Counted from the first letter of the stretch, positions 7,372 to 16,718 are shown. The stretch is 64,000 bases of DNA from Hyphomicrobiales bacterium (GCA_002401155.1 NVSG01000007.1:27555-91554); one strand, 5' to 3'. The notes: a model not told the origin generated them from the letters alone. Made by a program: numbers and translations.

Positions 7372-7480
7372 TTCCTTCTTCATGAATGGTCGCCCCTCCT
7401 GTTAAAAAGTAGTTCGAACTTTGTTCGAATGGGTGCACCAATTATTTCAGTGGCTTATCCTCAATAGCGAAATCCAACCT

Positions 7481-9124
7481 CTATTTGCGTTTCCATTTAA
7501 CTTTGGGAATCGTACCGGCAGCTTTTAAAACGGGGTAAGCAATCGCCGTCAAATGGCTGTTGATGCGCTTGAGGTCACGAATGACGTCGATGTGGACGGC
7601 GCTGGTACCAATGCTATCCGACAGACCAGAACCGATGCGTTCCAGATGGGTGCTGACGGATTTACGCTCAATATCACGCACCTCTTCTTTTTTAGCGTGA
7701 AGGAGACGCGCAAGCTCTTCTTCCTCGGAAACAAAAGTGTTTACCGCCAATTCAAAACTGGCAACCACCGCTTCATGCAAGGCGGAAATTTCCGCCAGAC
7801 CTTCATTGGAAAATTGTATCTGTAGCGATGATTTCTTAGCTGCAAGCTCCATCAAACTACCATCAACAATATCGCCAATATGCTCCATATTGGCCGTAAA
7901 GCTGAGAACATCGAGCGCCCTTTGGCTATCCCGTTCGCTCAGCTTTCCCTGCAAAATTCCGGCGATATATAATTTGATAGCATCGAATAACCGATCTACG
8001 TCATCATCCATTCGCACAACTTTTCGGCGCAAATCATCGTCATTTTCCCGCAAAACCGGCAGCACAGAGCGCACCATCGTTTGAGCGATATCAGCCATGA
8101 TCAACGCTTCGCGTTTGGCTCCGGCAAGAGCTGTAGCAGGTGAAGACAGGGCTGCAGGGTCTAGATGCTTGGGTTCAATCGTCTGACTTTCCTCTGAATT
8201 CGGTGGTAAAATATTGGCAGCGACCCGAAGGATAATCGAAGAAAAAATCAGGCCGGCCATTGCTATCAGAATATTTAAAGCCAGATGGAAAAGCGCCGGA
8301 AGCATAGACTGTGACAGCGCGACATTGGCGCTATATGCCTCAATCGCATAGCCAACAAACGGATAGACCGCCAGCACACCGATCGCCCGGACAAGCAAAT
8401 TTGCCATCACCGGTATGCGCGCTTCGAGCTTGGCATTCCAGTTAGCAACCACCGGCAAAAGAGCGCCACCAAGGTTTGCGCCAAGAACAAGATAGAGCCC
8501 ACTATTAATGCCCAAGAATCCCGAAGACACAAACCCGATGGAAAGTAACACAATCGCCAGACTGGAATGGGCAAAATAGGTCAAAAATATTGCAAACATA
8601 ACCAGCAGCGGCGGCTGGTTTTCAAAAATCTGCACAATGGTCGCAAACCCGTCAAAGGTAGCAAGTTCCGCTGCCGTGCGGCCAATCATCGACAAAGCCA
8701 ACAAGATCATACCAAGGCCGGAAAACGCTCTAAACAGATTTCTGCGCTTGGTATTCTCTGTGGAGAGATAGCCAAACACGCCAATAATCAACAAAATCGG
8801 CGCCAAAATTGTAATCTTCTGCGAAGCAATCAGCACAGCAATGGCAGTGCCGATATCAGCCCCAAGTATCGTTAGAAACGCCGTTGCGGTGCTGACGATA
8901 CCATGGCTGGCAAAAGAGGCCACAATCATCGCCGTCGCGGTACTGCTTTGCAGCAATGCGGCAACCACAAGCCCGGACAGGAATGCCGGTATAATGCGTC
9001 CTTCCGCCCGGCTGGCAAGCCGCTTCAACTCCGTGCCATAGGCGCGCATCACGCCGGTCCGCACCATTCTCAGGCCCCAGAGCAAAAGCGCTATCGCACC
9101 GACAAGTTCAACAAAAACACTCAT
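7481..9124 (-). CDS. Na+/phosphate cotransporter with PhoU-like tail
   Basis: The 547-residue protein imports phosphate with sodium across the inner membrane. Residues 1-310 hold about eight membrane segments of the PNaS family with the conserved QSSTATA motif (near residue 60) and a weaker second copy (AHSSLAIVLLS, near 185) of the inverted repeat. Residues 340-540 form a cytoplasmic PhoU-like helical bundle. The length is that of NptA/YjbB proteins. It is the first chromosomal gene after the island. I saw no convincing PHO box upstream, so its control by phosphate is open. A role in phosphate export, proposed for YjbB, is the alternative. Confidence 0.93.
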   Translation of the reverse strand: MSVFVELVGAIALLLWGLRMVRTGVMRAYGTELKRLASRAEGRIIPAFLSGLVVAALLQSSTATAMIVASFASHGIVSTATAFLTILGADIGTAIAVLIASQKITILAPILLIIGVFGYLSTENTKRRNLFRAFSGLGMILLALSMIGRTAAELATFDGFATIVQIFENQPPLLVMFAIFLTYFAHSSLAIVLLSIGFVSSGFLGINSGLYLVLGANLGGALLPVVANWNAKLEARIPVMANLLVRAIGVLAVYPFVGYAIEAYSANVALSQSMLPALFHLALNILIAMAGLIFSSIILRVAANILPPNSEESQTIEPKHLDPAALSSPATALAGAKREALIMADIAQTMVRSVLPVLRENDDDLRRKVVRMDDDVDRLFDAIKLYIAGILQGKLSERDSQRALDVLSFTANMEHIGDIVDGSLMELAAKKSSLQIQFSNEGLAEISALHEAVVASFELAVNTFVSEEEELARLLHAKKEEVRDIERKSVSTHLERIGSGLSDSIGTSAVHIDVIRDLKRINSHLTAIAYPVLKAAGTIPKVKWKRK

Positions 9125-9226
9125 CGAAGTTCATTCCGGCGAAGCCGCAATGGCATTGATCGCGGCATTAAATAAGATATTATTTCTATCAATACAGGGT
9201 CCTGTTTGTCAGTGACGTGCGGGATT

Positions 9227-10771
9227 TCATTGAGCCTGCAATTGTTGCACAGAACCATCGTCTGCCAAATGCAAATTCGTTAGTGCCGGATCATCATGCT
9301 CCATACGCCAGCTTAGCATTTTTTGCGCATATTCGAGCATCACCACCTGATAAGCCGGATCAGAAGAAAGATCATGGAATTCATTTGGGTCATTTTCAAG
9401 ATCAAAGAACAAAGGCGGTAGCCCGGAAAAGTGAACATATTTATAGCGTTCCCCGCAGATGATATTGACCGCACATTGTTTGATACTCAAGCCCAACGGG
9501 ATTTCCTCTTCAAATTCATACGGGCTTCTAAGATCAAATTCTGCATGATATTCCTGTCGCCAACCCTGCGGTTTCAAACCGGCACAAAACGGTAACAACG
9601 AATATCCATCACACTGGCTGGGAATGCCCGCCCCAATTGCGTCAAGAATGGTCGGCATCAGATCAATATTCTCTGTAAATGCGCCGACGATAGAGCCACG
9701 AGACTTATCGCCAATGTCTCCGGGCGCGCGAATAATCAAGGGAATATGAAAGGTCTGATCAAAATATCCAAACTTGGCAAACATCCAGTGATCGCCCAAC
9801 TGTTCACCATGGTCTGAGGTGAAAATGATCAATGTATCCTCATAAACGCCGATCGCTTTGAGATGATCTAACAGGCGCCCGATCTGCGCATCTACCTCCG
9901 ACAACATGCCAAAATAAGTCGCCTTTATCTGGCGTAGATCAAGTTCCGAAATATCAAGATTATCGCGAGAATTCGCTCCATAGGTGAAATATTTCCCCCG
10001 CTGATTATGCAGATAATGATCGGTCCACGGATGCGCGGCAGCTTCCTCTTGCACTGTGTCGCAGCGGATCGGCAGCGGCATTTTTTCCGCATCATACATA
10101 TCGTGAAACGGCTCCGGCACCACAAATGGAGGGTGTGGCGAATAGATCGATAAATGAACGAACCATGGATCGTCCCGCTTTTCGGATACATATTCAATCG
10201 CCCCGTCAACCAAAAATGCAGTGCCACTATCTTTAGCTTTGAAACGAGCCGGGGCAAAAGTTTTGCCTTTATTGTCGGATCCGGGATAGGCTGATTGAGG
10301 TTCAAATATTCCCCAAAAATCATCGGGTAGTTTATAGCCTTTTGCCTTGAGGTCCGCCAGCCATGGCTCCCATTCGCCGGTTAGCAGAGAGCTTGATTCC
10401 ATACCCGGCAACACCCCTTCATAACCACCCGGCACATGATCACCAGAGCCATGATGACGCGGGTCGAGACTGACATCTGTATAGCCAAAAAGGGTCGGTG
10501 CATAACCAGCCTTACGCGCCTCCAGCGCCACATTGGTATGCCTTGCATCAAGTGGTGTGCCGTTGAGAAGTGAACGATGATTTTGCATATACATGCCAGT
10601 ATAAAGGCAAGCACGCGAGGGACCGCACGGGGTGGCCTGTGCAAAATGGCGTTTGAAAGTCACACCGTCTGCTGCCAATACATCAAGATTTGGCGTCTTC
10701 ACGTGAGGATGACCAAGGGCCGAAAGGCACTCTCCACGCCATTGATCGGCTGTTATGAAAAGAACATTCAT
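9227..10771 (-). CDS. Phosphonate monoester hydrolase-type sulfatase
   Basis: The 514-residue enzyme belongs to the alkaline phosphatase/sulfatase superfamily. DQW near residues 9-11 and TSDHGEQLGDH in the C-terminal half supply metal ligands, and TPCGPSR (Cys49) is the site that is converted to formylglycine. The sequence runs close to the Rhizobium phosphonate monoester hydrolase throughout, for example NHR after the active site, TPLDARH, HFSGLPPLFFDL and NDPNEF near the end. Such enzymes cleave phosphonate monoesters, phosphodiesters and some sulfate esters. It is the last gene of a Pot-type ABC importer operon (42 bp after the permease), so the importer probably supplies its substrate or takes up its product. 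Confidence 0.88.
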   Translation of the reverse strand: MNVLFITADQWRGECLSALGHPHVKTPNLDVLAADGVTFKRHFAQATPCGPSRACLYTGMYMQNHRSLLNGTPLDARHTNVALEARKAGYAPTLFGYTDVSLDPRHHGSGDHVPGGYEGVLPGMESSSLLTGEWEPWLADLKAKGYKLPDDFWGIFEPQSAYPGSDNKGKTFAPARFKAKDSGTAFLVDGAIEYVSEKRDDPWFVHLSIYSPHPPFVVPEPFHDMYDAEKMPLPIRCDTVQEEAAAHPWTDHYLHNQRGKYFTYGANSRDNLDISELDLRQIKATYFGMLSEVDAQIGRLLDHLKAIGVYEDTLIIFTSDHGEQLGDHWMFAKFGYFDQTFHIPLIIRAPGDIGDKSRGSIVGAFTENIDLMPTILDAIGAGIPSQCDGYSLLPFCAGLKPQGWRQEYHAEFDLRSPYEFEEEIPLGLSIKQCAVNIICGERYKYVHFSGLPPLFFDLENDPNEFHDLSSDPAYQVVMLEYAQKMLSWRMEHDDPALTNLHLADDGSVQQLQAQ

Positions 10772-10813
10772 AGCGGATACTCGTTTTGGAAATTCAAATT
10801 TTAAGTCAAACCT

Positions 10814-11641
10814 TTAACCGGCAACAGCAGCAGCACGCTTCTTTTCACGTTCCCGGAAAATCACATAGATCGTTGCAAAGGTAACAGTCAAGACTACAAA
10901 AATAATACCGATTACATTCACTGCCGGAGTAAGCCCAAAGCGCATGCGCGAACCAATTTCAGTCACCAGCGTATGGGAACCACCGATGGAGAAAATTGTT
11001 GTATTATAATTTTCAAACGATTGCAGAAAAGCAATCACGCTGGCGGTCAAAATGGTCGGTTTCAAAAACGGCATAGTAATCCGCCGGAACACTTGCGTGT
11101 GCGAAGCGCCAAGATCAAGCGCTGCTTCTTCAAGCGTCACATCCTGACGTTTGAGCCGGGCCATAAACATCAGCATTGTATAGGATGAAATGTAGGTAGC
11201 CTGCGCAACGGCGGCTGTAAACAGCCCACCCGATACGCCCCCTTCCCGCCAGAAAATCAATGTTGAAATACCAAGAATAATACCCGGCGTCAGCAGTGGT
11301 GAAACCATAACCCCGTAAAGCAAACCATTGAAACGGGATTGAAACCGCGTGATCATAAACGCACCGGCAAGCCCCAATGGCATAGAAACAAGGATGACAC
11401 CAACAGCAATCATGATCGAATTAATCAAGCCGGTCCACATGCGGGTATCTTGCGCCAGCACTCCGAACCATTTCCACGTAAAGCCCTTCCACGTGGTAAC
11501 GGAAGGCGTATCAAAATCATTGAAACCGGCCACCACCATCAAGATTAGCGGCAGGAACATATAGGCGAAGAAAATCACCAAATAAACATTCAGGATAATT
11601 TGGCTGCTACGGCCAAAAGCGGATGAAGAAACATGACTCAT
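10814..11641 (-). CDS. Pot-type ABC transporter permease (PotC-like)
   Basis: This 275-residue inner-membrane protein has six predicted helices and the permease motif EEAALDLGASHTQVFRRITMP that docks to the ATPase. It belongs to the spermidine/putrescine (PotC/PotI) type of binding-protein-dependent permeases. Its start overlaps the end of the preceding permease gene by 4 bp (ATGA), a sign of coupled translation. With that permease it forms the channel of the importer encoded at 10814-15028. Confidence 0.92.
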   Translation of the reverse strand: MSHVSSSAFGRSSQIILNVYLVIFFAYMFLPLILMVVAGFNDFDTPSVTTWKGFTWKWFGVLAQDTRMWTGLINSIMIAVGVILVSMPLGLAGAFMITRFQSRFNGLLYGVMVSPLLTPGIILGISTLIFWREGGVSGGLFTAAVAQATYISSYTMLMFMARLKRQDVTLEEAALDLGASHTQVFRRITMPFLKPTILTASVIAFLQSFENYNTTIFSIGGSHTLVTEIGSRMRFGLTPAVNVIGIIFVVLTVTFATIYVIFREREKKRAAAVAG

Positions 11642-12687
11642 TTGGCGATGTCCTTAATGCCAACTCCGAAAAACCGCATCATCATAAATATGAAAACAAT
11701 GCAGGCAATCACCAACGTGAACGCATAAGCAGAGCCAACGTTCCAATTGCTCGATTCAAAGAATTTATTGTAAATCAACTGAGTAAACCACGGTTCGGCA
11801 ATACCGCGCGTCATGATATTTGGTACCGCAAAGGAACCAGCCGACAGCATGAACGTCATGATACAGCCAACGGCGATACCGGGCTTTGCATGGGGAATAA
11901 CAATCTTTCGATGTATCTGCCATGTGGGCGCGCCCATATCGCGCGCCGCTTCAATTTGCGAACTGTCGAGCGTTTCAACCGTATTATAAATCGGAAACAC
12001 CATGAACAGGATATAGGCATAAATCATCGCGATAAACACACCGGCCCCGCTACCCAGAAACGAAATCGGGTCAAAACCCATAAAGCCCAATAAGAGATTT
12101 GCCACCCCATTATTGTCTAGGATCATCAGCCATGCGAAAACCCGCAACAATTCGTTGATTGAATAGGGGATGATCAAAAACAGCATGATCAGCGCGGCCT
12201 TGCCCGGCGTTGCCACCTTGGCAACCGTGAAGGCTATCGGATAACAAACGATGAACGCAATAATCGTAACGGCTACCGCTGCCCCGATCGTTTTCACAAA
12301 TATGAAAAAGTGACTGGCACCCATGAGCGTATAATTTTTAAATGAGTAGATTTTCTCGGGCTTTATCTCGACCGCTTCCAGCTCTTTAATAGTCGATTTC
12401 TTGGCATCAATTTCTGCCGTGATTGTCGCGATTTTTTCCGTGCGCTTCGGCGATTCCGCAAGTGCTTCCGCATCGGATATATCAAAACCCAGCGTATCGA
12501 CTTCGTTGTACAATCTGTCGATACGGGTGGAATTCATGGCAGCGTCGCCGCCAATTTCCTTGTTCCAGAGCGATTGTTCGACCATGATCAACTGTGGTCC
12601 AACGATCATCCCGATCACCCACACGCCAACCAGCACGACAATCACCAGACTGAGTATGGGACCAAATGAGCGGCGCAGACTATTCAT
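11638..12687 (-). CDS. Pot-type ABC transporter permease (PotB-like) with coiled-coil loop
   Basis: I take the ATG at 12687 (MNSLRRSFG), which overlaps the end of the ATPase gene by 8 bp. The C-terminal two thirds form a normal PotB/PotH permease with the ATPase-docking motif EAARDMGAPTWQIHRKIVIPH. Between the first helix and the rest lies an extra region of about 70 residues predicted to be charged and helical (DAEALAESPKRTEKIA, then EIDAKKSTIKELEAVE), a likely periplasmic coiled coil. Several Pot-type permeases have a longer first loop, but this one is notable and could contact the binding protein. Confidence 0.9.
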   Translation of the reverse strand: MNSLRRSFGPILSLVIVVLVGVWVIGMIVGPQLIMVEQSLWNKEIGGDAAMNSTRIDRLYNEVDTLGFDISDAEALAESPKRTEKIATITAEIDAKKSTIKELEAVEIKPEKIYSFKNYTLMGASHFFIFVKTIGAAVAVTIIAFIVCYPIAFTVAKVATPGKAALIMLFLIIPYSINELLRVFAWLMILDNNGVANLLLGFMGFDPISFLGSGAGVFIAMIYAYILFMVFPIYNTVETLDSSQIEAARDMGAPTWQIHRKIVIPHAKPGIAVGCIMTFMLSAGSFAVPNIMTRGIAEPWFTQLIYNKFFESSNWNVGSAYAFTLVIACIVFIFMMMRFFGVGIKDIAK

Positions 12688-13768
12688 CGGCCAGCTCTCC
12701 GGTAGCAAGTATCATTCCAGCCTTGGAGTCAAAACCGATGGTACAACTCTCCCCTTTCTCATGGGATTTTAAATTCACATTAGTCTGGTGGACCGAAAAC
12801 TTATCACCATCCTGCAAGAAGTGTAGATTGACAAAAGCACCTTCCAGATCACGGCGCTCATATTTAACATCAATGGCATTGTCGGACTTTTTACCGCCCG
12901 ATTGCACAGTCATCTTTTCAGGACGCACAAACAAAATCGCTTCACTGCCAACGCTGAGATTTTTCGGGTTGGTGCCGCGAAGCAAGCCATATTTTGTATC
13001 AATGACAGCCCCGTCACTTGAGACTTCTTTGATTTTTCCTTTGAACATATTATTGGCACCAACAAAGGTAGCCGTAAATGCTGTTGAAGGCGCATTATAA
13101 ACCAGATCGGTGGTATCCACCTGTTCAATAACGCCCGCTTTCATCACCGCAATACGATCCGACATAGTCAACGCTTCGCCCTGATCGTGGGTGATATAAA
13201 TAAAGGTAACACCGGTCTTACGCTGAATATCGCGAAGCTCCGAGCGCATGTGCTGGCGCAGTTTTAAATCCAGCGCAGACAATGGTTCATCCAGCAGCAG
13301 AACCGCAGGTTCCACCGCAAGCGCCCGTGCAATCGCCACACGCTGACGTTGCCCACCGGACAGCTCATCGGGCGTTTTTTCACCCTGATCACCAAGGGCC
13401 ACAAGGTCAAGCAATTCCTGCGCTTTGTCACTGCGAGGCCCTTTTGCCATGCCGCGCATTTCAAGACCAAAAGCAACATTTTCCCGGACGGTCATCAACG
13501 GGAATAAGGCAAGACTCTGGAAAATAAGCGCGGTCGGCCGTTTGTCCGGCCCGATCCCCGCCATCGATTTCCCGCCGATCAATACGTCGCCGGATGTGGG
13601 GTTTAAAAACCCGGACACCATGCGCAATATGGTTGTCTTGCCACAACCGGACGGTCCAAGGATTGAGAAAAACTCTCCGGCCTTGATTTTCAAATTAGTA
13701 GGATGAACGGCGGTAAAACCGCCAAAACGTATCGACACATCCCTCAGTTCGATATCCATTCCCCGCAT
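12680..13768 (-). CDS. Pot-type ABC transporter ATP-binding protein (PotA-like)
   Basis: The protein energises the importer. It shows Walker A (GPSGCGKTT), the ABC signature (ELSGGQRQRVAIARAL), Walker B (VLLLDEPLSALD) and the switch His (YITHDQ), then a C-terminal TOBE domain (about residues 280-360). Starts at 13768 and 13759 are both possible. It follows the binding-protein gene after an 87-bp gap that contains a strong stem-loop, so it is probably made at a lower level than the binding protein. Confidence 0.94.
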   Translation of the reverse strand: MRGMDIELRDVSIRFGGFTAVHPTNLKIKAGEFFSILGPSGCGKTTILRMVSGFLNPTSGDVLIGGKSMAGIGPDKRPTALIFQSLALFPLMTVRENVAFGLEMRGMAKGPRSDKAQELLDLVALGDQGEKTPDELSGGQRQRVAIARALAVEPAVLLLDEPLSALDLKLRQHMRSELRDIQRKTGVTFIYITHDQGEALTMSDRIAVMKAGVIEQVDTTDLVYNAPSTAFTATFVGANNMFKGKIKEVSSDGAVIDTKYGLLRGTNPKNLSVGSEAILFVRPEKMTVQSGGKKSDNAIDVKYERRDLEGAFVNLHFLQDGDKFSVHQTNVNLKSHEKGESCTIGFDSKAGMILATGELADE

Positions 13769-13822
13769 GATACCCAATGCCTCTCAAATTCTCTAAATTT
13801 ACAAAATCCCGGTATAATACGC

Positions 13823-13853
13823 TTGCGGGGGCCTCTTAATCAGGCCCCCGCAA
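13823..13853 (-). terminator. Stem-loop between binding-protein and ATPase genes
   Basis: A perfect 12-bp G+C-rich stem (arms 13823-13834 and 13842-13853) with a 7-nt loop lies just after the binding-protein stop codon. No T-run follows, so it is more likely a partial terminator or an mRNA-stabilising structure that raises binding-protein output relative to downstream genes, as in other ABC operons. Confidence 0.7.
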
Positions 13854-13864
13854 ATTCTAAGCCA

Positions 13865-15028
13865 CTAAAGAGCAGTCATTTTTTCTACATATTCCTGACG
13901 AACATTCGAGAACCAAGGCGTAGACATTGGCCACCACCATAGATTGTCGATCGCACCTTCAGGATAAGCGATTTTAAAGGCTGCCTTGCTTGCATCTGTA
14001 AGATGCGCAGCCGAACCAACAGCAGCTGAGTTATAGCCGGTATTGTTGGCAAACATGCCGCCAATTTCCGGGGTCATCAGGAAGTTCATCAGCTCATAAG
14101 CCTGGTCCACATTGGTAGCACCCGATGGAATTGCCATCGTATCCATCCAACCCAAAGCACCTTCTTTAGGTGATGTGTAGATCCATTTTTTATCCACATC
14201 ATTGTGCAGTTTGATACCGGTGGTATCCCAAGTCTGGCCAATGGTGCAGCCACTATCGGTAAAGGCCGAAGTTGCTTCAGTTGCATTGTTCCAGAAAGCA
14301 CCAATATTTTTCTTATGAGGTTTCATGAATTCTAGGCAACCATCAAGAACACGGCGCATATCAGCTTCGGATTTATAGATATCCATGCCGCGGTTTGAAG
14401 ATACTTTGCCAATAGAATCGAGATAGATCGCAAGGGTAATCACCAAAGATTTTTGACGACCGGCAACCTTACCATCGAGACCGTCTTCCCACATATGACC
14501 GTAGGATAGCTCACCCGGCTTAAAGCCATGAACGGAACTGTCATAGGTCATACCTTCTGTGCCCCAATCGTAAGGAACAAGAAAACGTTTGCCGCGCCGT
14601 GCAGCGCCAAGCTTCAATGAACTGCGCCATACAGCTGGCTCAATCTGGTCAACTTTAACTTTGGACTCATCGATCTCGGCCAGAAGATTACCCTCGTCAA
14701 ACTCAGGACGAGTATCCACTGACGGGAACACCAGATCAAAACCTTTGCCGCCGGAAGCCTTAAGCTTACTTTGAAGCTCTTCGTTCGAACCGAAGGTTGA
14801 AAGGTTTATTTTGATGCCTGTTTTCTTTTCGAAAGCATCAGAAATATTATCTTTAATATAGTCGCCCCATGCGAACACATTGACTTCGCCGGACGAAGCA
14901 AGAGAATCGCGAATGAAGAATGGTGTGGTTGCAAGCGCACCGCCAGCAACAGCGCCTTTCAGCAAGGTTCGACGATTGAACTTCTTGACCGCCATTTGGG
15001 TCAACAGGCTTGATTTTTTGTTAGACAC
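13865..15028 (-). CDS. Pot-type ABC substrate-binding protein
   Basis: This 387-residue periplasmic protein belongs to the spermidine/putrescine-binding (PotD/PotF) type. Its N-terminus has a twin-arginine-like signal (KFNRRTLLKGAVAGG followed by a hydrophobic stretch). The mature part begins GEVNVFAWGDYIKDN, matching the first strand and WGDY pattern of the family. A GTG start at 15028 is supported by GGGAGG 9 nt upstream. It is the first gene of the operon ATPase-permease-permease-hydrolase and is transcribed away from the MocR regulator at 15212. The ligand is unknown; acidic or aromatic polyamine-pocket residues cannot be judged by eye. Confidence 0.92.
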   Translation of the reverse strand: MSNKKSSLLTQMAVKKFNRRTLLKGAVAGGALATTPFFIRDSLASSGEVNVFAWGDYIKDNISDAFEKKTGIKINLSTFGSNEELQSKLKASGGKGFDLVFPSVDTRPEFDEGNLLAEIDESKVKVDQIEPAVWRSSLKLGAARRGKRFLVPYDWGTEGMTYDSSVHGFKPGELSYGHMWEDGLDGKVAGRQKSLVITLAIYLDSIGKVSSNRGMDIYKSEADMRRVLDGCLEFMKPHKKNIGAFWNNATEATSAFTDSGCTIGQTWDTTGIKLHNDVDKKWIYTSPKEGALGWMDTMAIPSGATNVDQAYELMNFLMTPEIGGMFANNTGYNSAAVGSAAHLTDASKAAFKIAYPEGAIDNLWWWPMSTPWFSNVRQEYVEKMTAL

Positions 15029-15091
15029 TGAATGTATCCTCCCAACAGTTAAAGTGGCCGCTAACGAGCAGCGATGAAAAAAACTAACCGG

Positions 15092-15141
15092 AATTGGTCA
15101 ATCTAGTATTATCCACTTTGGTCTGGTGTACAATACCAATT
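15092..15141. promoter_or_regulatory. Inverted repeat in the ABC-mocR intergenic region
   Basis: AATTGGT (15092-15098) and ACCAATT (15135-15141) face each other across about 36 bp, and a third TTGGTC lies between them. MocR regulators bind widely spaced repeats next to their own gene, so this is a candidate operator region for control of both divergent units. Confidence 0.4.
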
Positions 15142-15211
15142 TACTATAGTGGGTCGGCGTAACATTTTTATGACATTCGGCTCATGACCTCCGGGGAGGG
15201 TAAAATATTTC

Positions 15212-16714
15212 ATGTCCAAACCAATTAAAGGCGCGCGCCTGCAGTTTTTAGCGATCGAAAAATCCATATCGACACCGATCTACCGACAAATTGAAAGCCA
15301 GATTCGCAACGCCATTTTAACCGGCATCATCAAGCCGGGGTTGTTGTTGCCGGCATCACGAGTTCTGGCTCAGGATTTGGGCGTATCGCGCCCGACCATG
15401 GTGCGAGTTTACGAATATTTATCCTTTGAGGGCTTTTTAGAAACCCGTCATGGATCGGGAACTTTTGTCTCGCGAACCTTGCCGGATTACCTCCCGCACA
15501 AAAATGCCCAACCGGAAAACTCAAAACAGAAAAATGCGGAAATTACCAAACCTTTGTCAAAAATTGGCAAAAAATTCAATATCTTAGCCCCATCTCTAAA
15601 TCGCTCTCAATTTGCAGCATTTCTGCCAAATGTACCCGCCTTCGACCGTTTCCCCTTTGCCCGATGGCAAAAAATCCGGGACAATTGTCTTAAGGCAGAT
15701 CACACAAACCTCCTTGGTTACGAAGATAGCTCAGGCCACATGCCGTTGCGGCGCAGTATTGCCGAATATCTGGCAGTCCACCGCGGCGACGTTTGCGACC
15801 CGGAACAAATCCTGATTGTGCCGGGAGCAACTGCAGCTTTCCATCTGGCCGTGATGTTGTTGAGTAATCCGGGAGATAAAGTGTGGCTGGAAGACCCCGG
15901 TCCCGATGGGGTACGCGCCATGTTGATGGCTTTGGGGCGGAACATCATCAACCTTGATGTGGAAGCAGATGGTATGGATGTGCAAAGCGCCATCCAACAC
16001 AATAGCAACGCCCGTCTTGCCTTCACCATGCCCTCGCGCCAGCACCCTCTCGGCGTCACCCTTTCCCTGACCAAACGGATGAAACTTCTCGACTGGGCCA
16101 GTAAAAACCGCAGCTGGATTATCGAAGATGATTACGACAGCGAATTTCGCTATAGCGGTCGACCACTGGGTTCCATGCGCTCAATCGATACCACCAGCAG
16201 CGTCATCTATGTGGGGACTTTCAGCAAGTCGCTATTTCCATCTTTGCGCATTGGTTATCTGGTTTTGCCGGAAAACCTGATCGGCACCTTTCGCAGCGCT
16301 TTGGGCACAATTTCCCGCAGTATCTCGATTCTCGATCAGGCAACGCTGGCCCGGTTCATCGATGAAGGATATTTCACCGCCCATATCAGGCAAATGCAAA
16401 ACCTTTACAGCACGCGCCGGGCATCATTTATCGAAATTGCCAAAAAGAAACTCTCCGGTCTGCTCGATATCGAAGCCCCCGATAGTGGTATCAATGTCAT
16501 AGGCTGGCTGCCGAAGGGCACCGATGACCTGCAGATAAGCAAAGACTTGCGTGATGCTGGCATCCATACTTTCCCCCTGTCTCTCTTCCGGGCACGTCCG
16601 TCTAACCAAGCCGGCCTCGTCATGGGTTTTGCCGGTACAGATAGGGCGGAAACAGTAAAAAAAATGGCCCTCCTCGCCTCAGTTTTGGAAAAAACCAACA
16701 CATTCAAAAACTAG
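15212..16714 (+). CDS. MocR-type (GntR/aminotransferase) regulator
   Basis: The 500-residue protein fuses a GntR winged helix (residues 15-85: TPIYRQIESQIRNAIL, then LAQDLGVSRPTMVRVYEYL) to a fold-type I aminotransferase domain (residues 130-490). The PLP-binding Lys is in GTFSKSLFPSLRIGY near residue 338. MocR proteins sense amines or amino acids through PLP and control adjacent transport or catabolic genes. Its divergent position makes the Pot-type ABC operon at 10814-15028 the probable target. Confidence 0.92.
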   Translation: MSKPIKGARLQFLAIEKSISTPIYRQIESQIRNAILTGIIKPGLLLPASRVLAQDLGVSRPTMVRVYEYLSFEGFLETRHGSGTFVSRTLPDYLPHKNAQPENSKQKNAEITKPLSKIGKKFNILAPSLNRSQFAAFLPNVPAFDRFPFARWQKIRDNCLKADHTNLLGYEDSSGHMPLRRSIAEYLAVHRGDVCDPEQILIVPGATAAFHLAVMLLSNPGDKVWLEDPGPDGVRAMLMALGRNIINLDVEADGMDVQSAIQHNSNARLAFTMPSRQHPLGVTLSLTKRMKLLDWASKNRSWIIEDDYDSEFRYSGRPLGSMRSIDTTSSVIYVGTFSKSLFPSLRIGYLVLPENLIGTFRSALGTISRSISILDQATLARFIDEGYFTAHIRQMQNLYSTRRASFIEIAKKKLSGLLDIEAPDSGINVIGWLPKGTDDLQISKDLRDAGIHTFPLSLFRARPSNQAGLVMGFAGTDRAETVKKMALLASVLEKTNTFKN

Positions 16715-16718
16715 CGTT

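Larger units (their letters stand above)
7151..7480. other. Island-chromosome boundary, no protein gene
   Basis: This stretch holds the second 17-bp palindrome, the tRNA-Arg half-copy and, 53 bp further on (7424-7440), a second shorter match to the tRNA 3' end (TTCGAATGGGTGCACCA). Reading frames across it arise from these RNA-like sequences and are not genes. Confidence 0.7.

Noticed and set aside
7174..7383. A 69-codon minus-strand frame across the tRNA-Arg half-copy
   Set aside because: The frame exists only because it reads the tRNA sequence in antisense; it has no ribosome site and no protein-like composition.
9125..9226. Possible PHO box before the Na+/phosphate cotransporter
   Set aside because: CTGTTTGTCAGTGACG has only scattered matches to the two-repeat consensus and lacks the correct spacing.
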